From Chionis minor (Eukaryota; Chordata; Aves; Charadriiformes; Chionididae), in contig VZSF01011292.1 of NCBI GenBank assembly GCA_013398295.1, forward strand, positions 321,509 to 385,508: a stretch of 64,000 nucleotides of DNA, in the 5' to 3' direction. Numbering within the stretch: the first letter of the stretch is position 1; every line of letters begins with the position of its first letter. Under the pieces are notes generated by a model. It did no database searches. It saw only the letters and a program-made list of their open reading frames with translations, and was not told the origin of the DNA. Positions 1 to 12,300 of the stretch are shown here, piece by piece. The position numbers and the translations under genes are program-made.

Positions 1-589
1 GTTTTTTGTTTTCTTTTGGTTTTTAATTTCTTCATACTTTTAGGGGAGGAAAGTATTTTTCCTGGGACAAATCCTAGTCTGACCTTGAGAAGAACACACA
101 GAAACAAATGCAAAACCAGTTTTTAAAACTTAAAAAGACTGGAGCAGTAACTAACATGGCTTTGTCAAGAACAAAGCTTGTTAAACCCAGCTAAATGCCT
201 TTACGGCAGGGTAACAGGCCTTACAAACAGAGGAGATGTTGTAGGTGTTATACAGCTCAACCTCTGGCAATGTTTCATGTGACATTTTCAAAGCAAGCTA
301 GAGCAAATAAGACTAGGTGAAATTGCTGTTAGGTGGGTGCAAAAGAAAGAAAAAATAATTACTTACAGAGTATCAGTGGTTCACAGTAAAACTGTGATGA
401 AGGATGTATTAGGTTACAGTGATGTCTCCGGGATCTGGTAATACTCAGTACTGTGAGCAGGCCAGGGGAAAGGTAATAGGCTTATGAGATTGGAAGAAGA
501 TATGAAGCTGGAACAGACTGCAAATACACTGAGGGAAAGATTATAACTCCAAACAAATTAGAAAAATGACCTAAAAAAATAGGAAAACA
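1..589. other. Unique AT-rich sequence, no gene recognised
   Basis: The first 26 bases are T-rich low-complexity sequence. The rest is AT-rich single-copy-looking DNA with no recognisable protein, RNA gene or repeat. A 25-base minus-strand segment at 367-391 sits between an acceptor-like and a donor-like site, but it is too short to support a call. Confidence 0.5.
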
Positions 590-1130
590 AAAGTCATTAA
601 AGATACATGCTTATGGGATAATCCAACTCACGCAAATAGAGAATGGTAAAACTGACCTTAAAATATAGTCCATGGTGAGTCATGACCTGAGAGCAGTCAA
701 CATAGTGCTGTAAAAAAACTGCAGAACACCATGCAGAATGCATGAAGAGGAACACAACAGACAAGTAATGTATCTTCAGTCCATACTCTTAAGTCTCCAA
801 TCATAAGACCTTGCCCGGTTTGGGGTTCCACAGTTGAGGAAGAGCACAATCGACTGCAAACAATCCAGAGAATGATCAGAGATCTCAGAAACCTATTCTA
901 TGAGAAAAGGCTACTAGGAAGGCTGAGGAGAAATATAACTGTCTTCAAATGCATAAATGGATGTTAAAAAGAGGAAAAAAATTATGTAGAAGTAATGGGG
1001 CAAAATTGCAGAAAGAAATAACTAAATTAGACATTTAGGAAAACTTTCTATTGGTGAAGAAGGTGGAACACCAAAACATATCCCCTGAGGAGATGTCTTC
1101 CACCACTGGAGACTTTGAAGGATACCATAA
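590..1130 (+). mobile_element. Old, degraded CR1 LINE fragment
   Basis: This stretch keeps the order of landmarks of a CR1 3' region but is heavily mutated. Around 690-715 is a match to the 'AGTCAACA.TGTGCTGT' motif. Around 855-930 there is sequence corresponding to the 'one or two bases, CCAGAGAATGATCAGAGA, CTATGAGAAAAGGCT' part that in younger copies encodes the YEERL segment. Around 1085-1125 is the 'GAGATGTCTTCCACCACTGGAGA' portion that precedes the 3' tip. The terminal ATTCTATGATTCT tip is not visible. No frame stays open. Because of the divergence the limits are approximate, and the first 100 bases are the least certain. Confidence 0.6.
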
Positions 1131-4100
1131 ACAAACACCTGTCGTAACTTTTATTTATTTATATGTGCTTATTCCACCATGAAAGGAGATTACCTAGGTG
1201 ATCGCTGAAAGGCTAATCAGATCTTATTTTTTCTTTGTCTCTTTAATTCTACAACTTGTTTTCAAATAGGAAGAACACAAAAAAACCAGGAAGCATACAA
1301 CAGATTTTTTCTCATTATTTATATAAAACTACTAATTCTCAACATTCATGTAAATATGAAAGTTTAAAAAAATTATTGCAAAGTATTTACTTGTTCATTA
1401 GCACTACTGCAAAATACCACATCCTTGTAAGACTAGTCATGATTTTATTTTGTACCTCAAGAAACATGATTTCTCCTCCCTCCCCTCCATAGAACAGACA
1501 GGATGCACCTTTGGTTTATGCATTTTGCAGCTGAAAAAGTTTTGTTCCTAAATTAATCATTTTACATGCTATATCAAATGGAATATAGAACCATACTACC
1601 TATGAATGTGCCATAAGTAAAACAGGCAAACCAGTATAAACAACTCTATATTATCACAGTACTTTATTTCAAGAAAATCATTTAGGCCTTAATTGTAGTA
1701 TAAACTTGACAAAGTATTTACTAACAACGATCTGCTTTAAAATCAGTTATGCATTTTCATATCTGGCCCAGATTCATTCAAGAAAGGATATAATAATATG
1801 TGTTTTCCAAAGTAGATTATGTCTGCATATTCTAAGATATTTCCACAAATACATAAAATCTTATTCCTTTTCTACCTTCGTGTAAACTGTCTCCCGAAAA
1901 CTGATAAGATGTTCTACACTGGGATTCTTCCCATCCTACTCTACAATTACATATTCTTCAGTCATAGTAAGGTCACATCTCTGTAAGGAAAATAGTTTTG
2001 ATTGTATGCATTAGAAAAGTCTAACACTTGCTAAATGCAAAACAGACCTAAAATGCAACAGTCTCTTATAGTTTATGAACAAGAGGAGAAAAAACAATTT
2101 TTAGGGTTGCTTAAAAGTACTTATCCACAAACTAACAGAAGAGACCAGCTAAATGTTAAAAAAGTAGTATAATCAGATTTCTATTCAACAGTGATTATAT
2201 ATCAATATATATAAAACCCTCTTACACTAATTACATTAAAAATACAGCCAAACATTCTAGTTTTCTTTCAAAATCTGAAGAGTTTTTCCTTAGAGTCAAA
2301 ACCAATGAAAGACTTTGTCATCATCTGATGTTAATTAATTGCTTTGTATTGACATCAGTGAGCACAGATGTTTTGAGAGGTGCATTCTGTTAAAAGCTAT
2401 TGACAGTCTAAACACTTCAGAGTAACTAGCTCTATCTTCTTCCTCCTTATGTTTCTCATACCCTGAACTAATTAAAACTAGGAATGACTAATAGTAATTT
2501 AATGAAAAAGGCAATAATCTTCACCCTTACTGAAATTGTTTTGACTTGGTACAACAGTTATATTTTCCAAGCTAATCCGTAAAATAAACAATAAAGAGCA
2601 CTAGATGCAGAGAAGGTTAAAATGTGAAATGCAGAGTGAAGACAATCACTGAAGATGCAATCTTTCACAGGAATGCAGAGTGGCTGTAGGAAGCCGAGAT
2701 GAACCTACTAATTAGGCAGCGTTATTAATTTAACAGCTCAGAAAAAGCAATGTTTTGCTGAATCAAGATATTACTTTGTTGCTACTATGGAGGCAAGCAT
2801 TTGAACAGGTAGACCGCATCCTTCTTGGCACTCAGAAGTACATACGTTGTGAAATGCTCCCGTTTGCACACAGTCCCAGCAACCGCCCCCACCCTGAGCC
2901 TAGGCTGCTGTGTATGGACACGCACAGCCATCTATTTTGAGAAAAGAAGTCTATGTTTTATAAAGCCAAGAGGTCAATACCCAGTCTCATGTTCTGTGCT
3001 TACAACAAATTAATAAGCTTCAGCGAGTTTAAGTTGATGGACTTCTAGAGCACGCCAAAAAGTACACAAGGACCTCCAGCAGCCAGTAGCCTCACAGCCC
3101 TGACGTTACCTGAAGAACTGAGTCTTCCACCACGTGCTGTCATAAATTATGATGATTTGTGATGCACAACAGCCCCAGCAAAAGCAGCTGGGCTCTGCTT
3201 TAGTCAGAACAGAACAATCAGAATCTCAGTGTAGTTAACCACTGCTTGCTATCAATTAAAGCCATCAAATTGGACGTGCTTTTGTAACCCTCCAAGTTTC
3301 CAGTCCCTAAAATCTCTGTTGCTGTCCCACAGCAATTGGAATTCATTGGTACCAAGTAGTCGCTGTTGTAGAGAAGCAGAAATTGTTCTGTAGCTGCACT
3401 CGGAGATAAATCTTGAAGAGAAAGGCTTGTATAACTTCATAGTGCTCCTACCAAAGCCACTGATAGATGTAATGTCACACCTCCGTCTGTGACCATGGTC
3501 TCCACCTTTCTGCCAGTTAGAGATCTTGTGGCACAATTTACAGAGTGAAAGGAGCGCACCTCTTTCAATACAAAGTTTAGCACCTTGCCTCAGACCACTT
3601 TTGCCAGCAGCATTGACTCAGTACTGGTCTTTACCCAGAAGCAGCTGAGGTACAAATATGCTTTGCTGTGTTGATTTGCAGTGACAGCAATAACTTCAAG
3701 TGGGAAGATGGTAACCATCCATTGGTGAGGACAAGGAAGTCTTAAACTGCTGCAGCTGTTTCCTGAGGGATTGCAAGCAGAATCCTAACTGAAATTCCAG
3801 GCTATATCAGGCCTATTAAATTAAAACTGCCAGGAACGTGCCAGTCCTTGAAGCCCACTGACAAGGATCAGCCCGCATTTATGCTGGGTGAAATCTTTTC
3901 GCCTCAGACCCAAACTGGCTACACACTAACAGCTGTTGGGAGTGCACCCTGGCACATTTTTAACTCTGTTCATGGCCAGGTAGTGTTTCAGAGTGATGCA
4001 ATCCAGTGCCTGCCAACCTTCTTTGGGAATAAACTATAAGTAGAGGTGTAGATACAGAATCCTTTTTGGTGTTGTTAAAACCCATCTTACAGATGCATGG

Positions 4101-5924
4101 GTTGGGGTTCAGACTGTGCTAGGTGGGGAGTGCCATTTTCTTTTCCTCACACTGTTATGGTGTCAAGGTGCAAGAGATTTCTGCCAGTTCCTTATGTAAT
4201 AATGTATTTTAAAATCCTTTCTTTTTTGGATATTTCTTTTAGGATATTTGAATGTATCATATCTTTTTGGTCGTTTTCATTCTTAAACTTGTAAGACCAA
4301 ACATCAGCCATAAAATCAAATTTTCTTTCAACATCCTAAAACGGTGAATCTTAGTTTGTTTACTCATAAGACCAACACTTCAATATGTCAGACTTTCCTT
4401 ACATACACTTTTTTTCCCCAAGACTATTTATACTTTTAAGAATACTTGGATCAAGTGGTATTATATAAAGCAAACAAGTCAGATAAACCAAAACCAGGTC
4501 AAAGGACTAATACTATTTTCCCCTCAGTGGAGATATAGTAAAATATAACCACCTGGTGTCACAGAACTCTTGCTGAAATTTAATCAAAGAAGGGCTGAAA
4601 ATGGCACAAACAAAGCCAAGAAATACTGGAAATTTCCAGGGGGATGTGCCCATGAGGTTTCTAACTTGACCATGGTTAATTTTTTAGTTTTTCCAAATGA
4701 CAGTTTGATGCACAACTAGAATGAATCTCTGAAGCTGGTGCACTGTGCCTGTACATTTTCCCACTCTTCAGCTTGTGAACAGCTTACTGAAAACCACCTG
4801 TATTTATGGCAACATTGCCAAAATGACAGCCAGCTTTGGCAGGCAAGCAGCTGAACCAGATGCTCCAGTGAAATTTCTGGAAACTGGAAACAAAAATACA
4901 AGAATTCAAAATCCTGATAGGGAAGGACTAGTACTAAAAAATGCCTTATCTGTTTTCCAGAATACAGAGTGCAAGAAGACTCCAGGTTTGGAGGAGCTCA
5001 GGCAGTGCAGCATGGAGCTACTTCAGCACATGCTGGTTGTGCTGGTTTTTGGTAGTTCCCAAAAATGTGTCACAAGGAGTGCTGAGCTCCTAGCTGTTGA
5101 ATCTAGATTGATGGCAGTCTAAGGTAGTTAACATAGAGCCTAATCTCAGATATATTATATATATTACACTGAAACTTTGATGCCTTTTTCCACAGGATAG
5201 GCATTAGCAATTATTCTATCATAACTGTACTTTTCTAGGGAAGACACAGAAATCTTGCCTCGTAAAGGCTGAGGGTTTTTTGTAGTTGCTCTGTAGCATA
5301 CTGAATTGCACTGTTGCACTCACTATGACAACATACGCCTGTGTACGTTAAGAAAGATATTTAACAAGGTACAACATATTACGATGTTTCTGCATTTTGT
5401 CTTTTAGACAATGCTTTTTGTAGCTCAGGTACAGCAAAATATCCTTTACTGGATAGAAGGAAACTGCTGTTGTGGAGGGTTTTTTTCACATGGGTTTTAC
5501 TTTTTTCATTCCCACCTGGGCAGAAAAAAATCATTGGTACTCTTATTTATTTTTTGCTACCAAAAAGGTGTTCACAAGTTTTGTGATACTAACGCTGCTC
5601 TCCCTGCTCTAAAGACTGAGCCTAGCAGGTTAACATCGTTTTGGAGGAAAACATCTTGGAATATTTCAATGCAGCTAGTTTCTTTTATATACCTGTATCT
5701 ATACCCATGAAACAGAAATTGTCATCCTGCTTTAGCCCACTCCACCCAGGGATCCCTATCAAAGAGAAGGTTCAAGAAGACATACTTACCGACATCCATA
5801 TTGAAGTGTGATGATACAATGAATATTTCTAAATCATCTTTCCCCTTAATGCCTGCACCACAGGCTGCATTTTATGCATCATAAAGTATATACCTCCAGA
5901 ATATGGAATCAACTCAGGACTGTA
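1131..5924. other. Unique sequence, no gene or repeat recognised
   Basis: AT-rich sequence with only short open frames. The longest, on the plus strand at 4745-5122 (125 codons), has no domain, signal peptide or compositional feature that suggests a protein. AT-rich dinucleotide stretches lie near 2195-2215 and 5145-5165. A minus-strand exon-like segment at 5790-5852 is described separately. Confidence 0.5.
5790..5852 (-). other. Candidate exon (minus strand), unrecognised
   Basis: On the minus strand a 63-nt segment lies between an acceptor (GGTGCAG before GC) and a strong donor (GTAAGTATG). Only one of three frames is open. It enters with one codon base already used, leaves the same way, and includes the peptide KDDLEIFIVSSHFNMDV. 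The phase matches the segment at 7242-7420 upstream on the same strand. I do not recognise the protein. A 20-codon open frame is not rare by chance, so this is a hypothesis. Confidence 0.18.
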
Positions 5925-6510
5925 GCCTGGGCTGCATCAAAAGAAGCACGTCCAGCAGGTCAAGGGAGGTGATTTTGACCTTCTACTCTCCTCTGGTGAG
6001 ACCTCACCTGGAGTACTACATCCAGCTCTGGAGCCCTCAGCACAGCAAAGACATGGACCTGTTGGAGAGGGTCCAGAAGAGGGCCACAAAAACGACCACA
6101 GGGATGGAACGCCTGTCCTATGAGGACAGGCTGTGAGGTTTGAGGCTGTTCAGCCTGGAGAAGAGAAGGCTACAGGGAGATCTTATTTCAGCCTTTCGGT
6201 ACTTAATGGGGGCTTGTAAGAAAGACGGGGACAAAGTTTTTAGCAGGGCCTGTTGCCTGCAGGACAAGGACTAATGGTTTTGAAGTAAGAGAGGGAAGAT
6301 TTAGACTAGATAGAAAGAAGAAATTTTTTACAATGAGGGTGATGAGACACTGGCCCAGGTTGCCCAGAGAGGTGGTAGATGCCCCATCCCTGGAACTATT
6401 CAAGGTGAGGTTGGATGGGGCTTTGAGCAACCTGACCTAGTTGCAGATGTCTCTGGTTGGAGTAGATGACCCTTAAAGGTCCCTTCCAACCCAAAATATT
6501 CTATGATTCT
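5925..6510 (+). mobile_element. CR1 LINE, 5'-truncated copy
   Basis: Plus-strand copy of the 3' end of an avian CR1 non-LTR retrotransposon. Its landmarks appear in family order: a GGGCTGCATCAAAAG segment, then the region encoding the RT tail (translated pieces SRSREVILTFYSPLVRPHLE, then LLERVQKRATKTTTGMERLS), a stop at the position of the usual [10 protein letters not shown] motif, the CAATGAGGGTGATGAG and GCCCAGAGAGGTGGT segments, and the tip CCTTCCAACCCAAAATATTCTATGATTCT ending near 6510. The 5' end is truncated, as is normal for CR1 reverse transcription. Stops and frameshifts make it inactive. No target-site duplication is visible. Confidence 0.95.
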
Positions 6511-7093
6511 ACAAAGCACACATTGCTCTGAGGAGAAGTACTAGGTTTTCTTTAACCTGGGATAGTATCAGTGGCCCTGTTTACCAGTGGAGTCCACGCA
6601 TAGCTGCATCTGCACAGCTGAAAATAGCAAGAGAACAAAACTCTAGGCAATGGGGAAGATTTTACAGATGAAAAACAGCTCACCATGAGACTACACCCTG
6701 ACACGGGGCTCAGGGTTTTGTATTATTTTGTCCCAGTAGCCTTAGAGACAACTTGTTAAAAACATGCATGCAAAAGATTTATATTTCTGGAATAAACCAA
6801 AATAAAATGCTAGTCCTTGTCTAGACTTCAAAATACTTTAGCACCCACTAAACATTAAACAAGCTTCCATCAGTCAGTGGAAAATCTTTTAGCAGTGCTA
6901 ATGAGCTTTGTATCAAAACCAATAAAGGTTCCTGTCATTATCACCTGCTATCACCTTATATTCAGAGAGCTACATTCACACATTTAAAACACAAATCTAA
7001 TTAGCTGCTAGACATGCTTATGATCAACGTTACGTTTAGGGAATAATAAGAAATACGATTTGTTTAACTTGGTGGGTTTTTTCATCTCTCCTC

Positions 7094-7130
7094 CATTTTT
7101 GTTGCCTTTTTGGGTTTGGGGGTTTTTTTG
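7094..7130. repeat. T/G-rich low-complexity tract
   Basis: Alternating T and G homopolymer blocks, including GGGTTTGGGGG followed by a run of seven T. No unit repeat is resolved. Confidence 0.7.
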
Positions 7131-7241
7131 GCCGTTCATTTAATCATAGGCATATAATAAAAAAATTACATATAAATGCTAAAATTTCTGTAGAGTATTA
7201 TGTTTGACATTGGCCCTGCTGAAAAAGGGTGCTGATTTCAC

Positions 7242-7420
7242 CATCCAGTCTCTCAGTAATATATAGTAATTTCATCCATTGCTGCCTGTACCTGAATAAC
7301 CAGCTTTTCAACAATGTAAATTCTGTTGGAGACAGAATGGAAGAATTAGCAATTCGCCTGCACATCTTCAGTGTAAATGTTGCTTCTCTGGGAAATATTA
7401 CATCTATATCCTTAGCATAG
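7242..7420 (-). other. Candidate exon (minus strand), unrecognised
   Basis: On the minus strand a 179-nt segment follows a pyrimidine-rich acceptor (CTTACTTTTCTGTCTAG) and ends at GATG before GTGAAA. An alternative donor, CAG before GTACAG, lies inside it at 7286-7291. Only one frame is open, for 59 codons, including IDVIFPREATFTLKMCRRI and RQQWMKLLYITERLD. It enters with two codon bases used, compatible with 9251-9300, and with the GTGAAA donor it leaves in the phase required by 5790-5852. No family is recognised. The opposite strand is also open over most of it, which weakens the case. Confidence 0.2.
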
Positions 7421-7542
7421 CTAGACAGAAAAGTAAGCATCCATCATAAAACATTTTTGCAAAGGTACTGGCTACCAAAACCAGACCAATTGCTGCAGCA
7501 AATTCAGCTTAAATCATTGTCTCATCAGTGCAGGGGAGCTCC

Positions 7543-7648
7543 GTTTTGTTTGGTTGGTTGGTGGTTGTTTGGGGTTTTTTTGGAAGAGTGGAGGTGGAGG
7601 GGGTGTCTGTGTTGTTTTTTTGTTTGGTTTTTCATGTCTTTTTTTTTT
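7543..7648. repeat. T/G-rich low-complexity tract
   Basis: About 105 bases of T and G blocks, with TTGGTTGGTTGGTGG near the start, a GA/GGT-rich centre and a run of nine or more T at the end. No coding or regulatory signal is evident. Confidence 0.75.
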
Positions 7649-9250
7649 AAATAAAGACTAACCAATGGAGAATTTAAAAAGTGCAGGATGGTGAACAATG
7701 CTGCCAGATATTAGATACCAAATAAGATATTTTTTTTCCCCCACCTCTAAGGAACCATGGCCATTGGCAACCCACACTGGGGTAGGGACGCAAGTAACTG
7801 CAGCCGTGTGTGACGCATGCCACGGCAGAGCAAAACCAGTAAGAAGGGCAGAGGAGCAACAGAAAGGGTTACATACGGCCCCCAGCCTCCTGCATCGCCT
7901 CACCAGAGGGGGTGGGAGGCCCTGAGTGTAACACCCAGCAAAAGGGGAAAGTGAGACCACGATGGGGGAAAGAGAGGTGTTGGAATGAAACTGAGCTAGG
8001 GAGAGGGTGGGTTTCTTTCCCAAAGTGTTTGATTGTTTGTGTCTCTCATAACCTGAATCAGTGATGAAAAGTTTGTGATAGTTAGGAATAATTAGCAAAA
8101 TTAAATAAATTTCTAAGCTGAGCTACTCTTGCCTGCAACAATGGGCAATATAGATATCTTGCCTATATCTACCTATCAGCTAAATACCAATTCTGTATGA
8201 CTTTTAGAGCTTGAGGTAAGTTTTTATCGCATTTCATGCCCATTTCCCATGACTACCATTATCAACCGAGAGGCACCTGACTTCTGTTTATATACTACTT
8301 AAATAAAAAGAACCTGAAGCACTGAATTCAGGCTAGGCGTAAAGAGCTAGCTGTAAAGAGCGGGAGTTTTCCTGTCCTGGTGTGGTCAGGTTGCCAGAAC
8401 AAACTCCAGCTGACCTGCCATACCATTCTCCCTGCTATTAGACATCTCTTAAATTATGGCTTCTATCACCTGACTGTACAGAGAAAAGAAAGTCACTTGA
8501 AAAATCTGAAAAATGGATACAAACAATAAACTGCTACTTTTAACATGCTATTTTGTTGATGAATACAGAACTAAACCAGTACATATAAATTCCAAGTGGG
8601 AGAGAAGCTCTCAATCTTACTTCAGTATTTTGGCATAAGGACAGTTTCACACAATCCTTAAGTCACTAATATCACAGTCCTTTGATAATTTTTTTTTTTA
8701 AATCTTATCAGTTTAAGTGTGAATGCTTATTTACTGGAAATATATTAGAATGCCAACATACAAAGACAATAACAAGCCAGCTTTCAGAGAACTACATGAG
8801 ACAAAATACATCACCACACCTCTCAGAAATTGCATTTTCACTTGCTTTTCTGGGCTTAGATTTTTGTCATTTATTTAGGTCTAGAAATATGAGTTTGTAA
8901 GCATAATATGAAAACAATGAAAACAGCTAAACCTTGAAAGCACTCAAGGATTAACTGTCAGTAAGAATGAAAACCTGTTTTATTTTTCTTTCATATATAA
9001 TTTTAGGTTCAGAAATCAATTTGCATAATTTACTAGCACAACAATCATTAGGGATTTAAGGGGGGCCTGTAGAGCAGTTGCACATTTGTTGTGTGTACAT
9101 TTTGCCTACAAGTACCTGTAACTGAAACAAAATACAGCTACCAAATGCCTTTGTGGACCTAAACATAAACTCCTGGGAGCTGGTAAGTACTGACATGAAG
9201 GAAAACCAGAATTTTAGAGGAACTTCTTCCACTTTTCATACTAAACATAC

Positions 9251-9300
9251 CGTAACCATATGCCTGAATAGAAGACAGGTACTGCATATTCATTGCATGA
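9251..9300 (-). other. Candidate exon (minus strand), unrecognised
   Basis: A 50-nt minus-strand segment between an acceptor ending CAGTGAATGCAG and a donor GTATGT. Two frames are open. The frame starting in phase 0 reads CNEYAVPVFYSGIWL and leaves two bases, which is what the segment at 7242-7420 needs. The other frame (MNMQYLSSIQAYGY) reads equally well, so the phase argument is weak. No homology is recognised. Confidence 0.13.
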
Positions 9301-12300
9301 CTGCATTCACTGGAGACTTCTACCCAGGGTGGCATTCACCTTATTCTGCCTCCTAAAAGTTCAGGATTTGGTCAAGATGTGTTTACTATGAGAAGTATAG
9401 TCATGTGGCAAGTATTCAGAAACCAGCCCTTACCCTGAGCCACTGGGAACATAATCAAATTCAGCATAAAAATTTGCAACGATTGTATATTAAAACTGCA
9501 TGTGGATGAGGTCTGTGTCATTCCCAAAGGTTAGTTTTACTGCCATTTTAGAACCACCTCCTTCCTCTAACATGGTGGTACTCAAGATGTATTCAGAAAA
9601 GAAACAGTTTGGCATGTCATATGGGAATAATGAAAGCTCTTTCACACATGCGAGGGTCTCTGTTAATGAATTAATTCTATATAAAAATATTTACTGAAAA
9701 GTACTTAAGATTACAGCATATATAGTCTAAGAAATCTTCATTATATCAAAGCCCCAAATCATATACTAGGTACAATTCAGAAGCAAAGTTACAATAACAG
9801 GCCAGGGCAGATGAAGAAATTGTAATGGAAACGAAGAACTGTAAAAATTGGGAGTCTTTTCATCTTGGATGCAGAAATGATGATTCTGTTATACTTGACA
9901 TAGGCAGGAGGGGGGGGAGGTAAAGTACTTTGATACTAGCTAAATTTAGTGCCAGATTCAAAAGCCATGAAGATAATACTTCTGCATTTGAAAAAATGAA
10001 AACTTTGGTCTCATAGCCCACAATACTGATGTTCAATGTTACAGCTGACTTAACTTTAAATATATCTTTATCCACATCATACCTTATTATTTCCTAGTCA
10101 GAGCTGCTCTTTTTTTAATTAAAATATTAGACTTTTCACTATAGTTTCTAAAAAAAATTATCAGTGATTAAAAAGTAGGCTTTAAAAATTGAATTCACAA
10201 GATAACAGTTGGCTTAAGGTTTGAAAGGACTACTCTGGTGGCTTCAACTATAAAAGTAACTCTGTCTATGTCATTTTATTTAAGTCTTACCATTAAAATC
10301 AGAGGATAAAATTGTAAAACTTTTTTAAAAAAAAGTGAAAGATACTTAAATTTTTTAAGACAAACCTTTAAAACAAATGACCTGAGTGCAATTTTACATC
10401 AGGGGAACATTCTGGTACCTTTTAGGGGTTTAATAGAAATATTAAGGGTAGTGTTACAACAGACAGCAAGAGAAAGTCAGGATCTCCAGCTGCAGCAGCC
10501 CCAGAAAGGGTCTGCCAAAACCTAGCGCGAGCTGCAAAAAACTTTTTTTCTAGAAGCAAAACTGTGGTTATTGTTGAGGTAGAGAAGAATAAAAAGGTTA
10601 GATCTGCAGGTGCAGTGGGGCTGGGAAGCAGCTGCCCAGGCAAAGAGCAAGCTGCAAAGGGACCTGTCCTGGGAGAAAGTTTTCAACAGGGCCATGTCTC
10701 CAGGGCTCTGCAGAGTTTTTAGGAATATTTTTAGAATGCAGGCTAAGGCAAAGAGAAAGCCTAGATTTTCCTGTGAGCAGAGCTATCAAGCTATCCTCTT
10801 AGGCATATGCTTCCACTGCTTCTGAGCTGGGGGAAGCTTTTCTTGCTGAAGTCATGGGGGAAGAGGTGTCTGAGTTTAAGGTAAAGTTGTTTCATCAGGT
10901 CAAACTCAGCTACATCAGCTGTATTCTCAGGATAGTCCAGTCATCACTATCACAGTGAACTTGACCTCTTCCTCTGATACCCTTTCATACCAGTGTGCAG
11001 CTGTCAACAAAAAAAGTCCACTGGACATTTGACTTAATATTCATCCATCTATTTTGCATTTTTAGCAGTTTAACTCATTGCCTTTGGTCATTTTCTTCTA
11101 TAAATTCTGTCCTAGGAAAGAAATAGGAAAGGGTTTAAGAAGCTCTATTTCTGCTCTGCGGTTAAACTCTCATTTCACTTGCAGTGGCATCAGTCTGGTG
11201 TGTTAAGTAAAATAGTGAAGTTATACAGTGAGTAATGGGTGAAAACCATGTCACATCTCCTGAATCATAGCAAATGACAAGGTGTTTCCAACAGTTCTTA
11301 AATCAACTCTTTTCTGTCCTGAGAGGCACCTTAATCGTTATCGTTATCACACCAGCTATTAATTGGTTCAGTAACATTAAAGAACAGCGCTATTGGAAGA
11401 TCTCCGGGCATTACAAGCCTAAAAACAATCATGCTTGTTACAGCCTGGCTCTTTCCAACACTGTGATTCCCTTTTTGCCTCTTCCTGGGGTTCATCTTGC
11501 TCTGAGCTGGATGCTACACAAGCACTTCCTTCACCGTAGCCATGGGAACCGAATGCAGCATATTATCTGGGATGAGAAGGCTTGACCAATGTTTTTAACT
11601 TGCAGTGATGCTTTGTTTTAACGATCCAGGCCTATTAGTACAACGGCTCTTACAGATTAGTGCTTTCCCCACCTGAAAAACACAGTGAAGGTCAGCTGTT
11701 GAAAATATTAATTCTGCATTTCAAGCAGAGATTTATAGTTCTGCATAGAAAACTCTTCTTTTCAGTGAATAACTGCAGCAATAAGAAAATAAAACCATTT
11801 ATCATGAACACATGAATTCTTAGTAATCCCATGACCAATTTAGACAATGGACCCATAAAACTGGAAATCTTGAGTTCTCTTTCTGTGTAACCCACTGGCT
11901 GTTAATCTTGTTCACGTGAAACCACCTGTGCCTCAGCCTGTGTGCATTAACCTCTATCAAGTACATAAATACCTGGTTGCTGAGCCATTTCATTTATTCA
12001 AGTATGTTAAGCTGATTTGCCAGACAGAGGTAGTACAGAAAACCTTAATATTAAAAATTATGACTGGTCATTGTGAGATAGCATGGCCAAGACATCCTGA
12101 ACACAAAAAAACTGTAACCTATAAAAGCCTCCTTGAGTAGACACAACTGAACTGGATATCTAAGAAAAACATGGTATCACCTGAGACTTATTCCATATTA
12201 TTTGCATTGTTTGGACCATAAATACTCCAAGCAATTTCTTCTTCCATTTGAGCTTCTGTTGCTTGACTGGTAAAAATGTTTGATTTTTTTTTTTTTCCCC

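Noticed and set aside
7658..8098. 146-codon minus-strand open frame
   Set aside because: It coincides with a short GC-richer patch in which several frames on both strands are open, so absence of stops is not evidence of coding.
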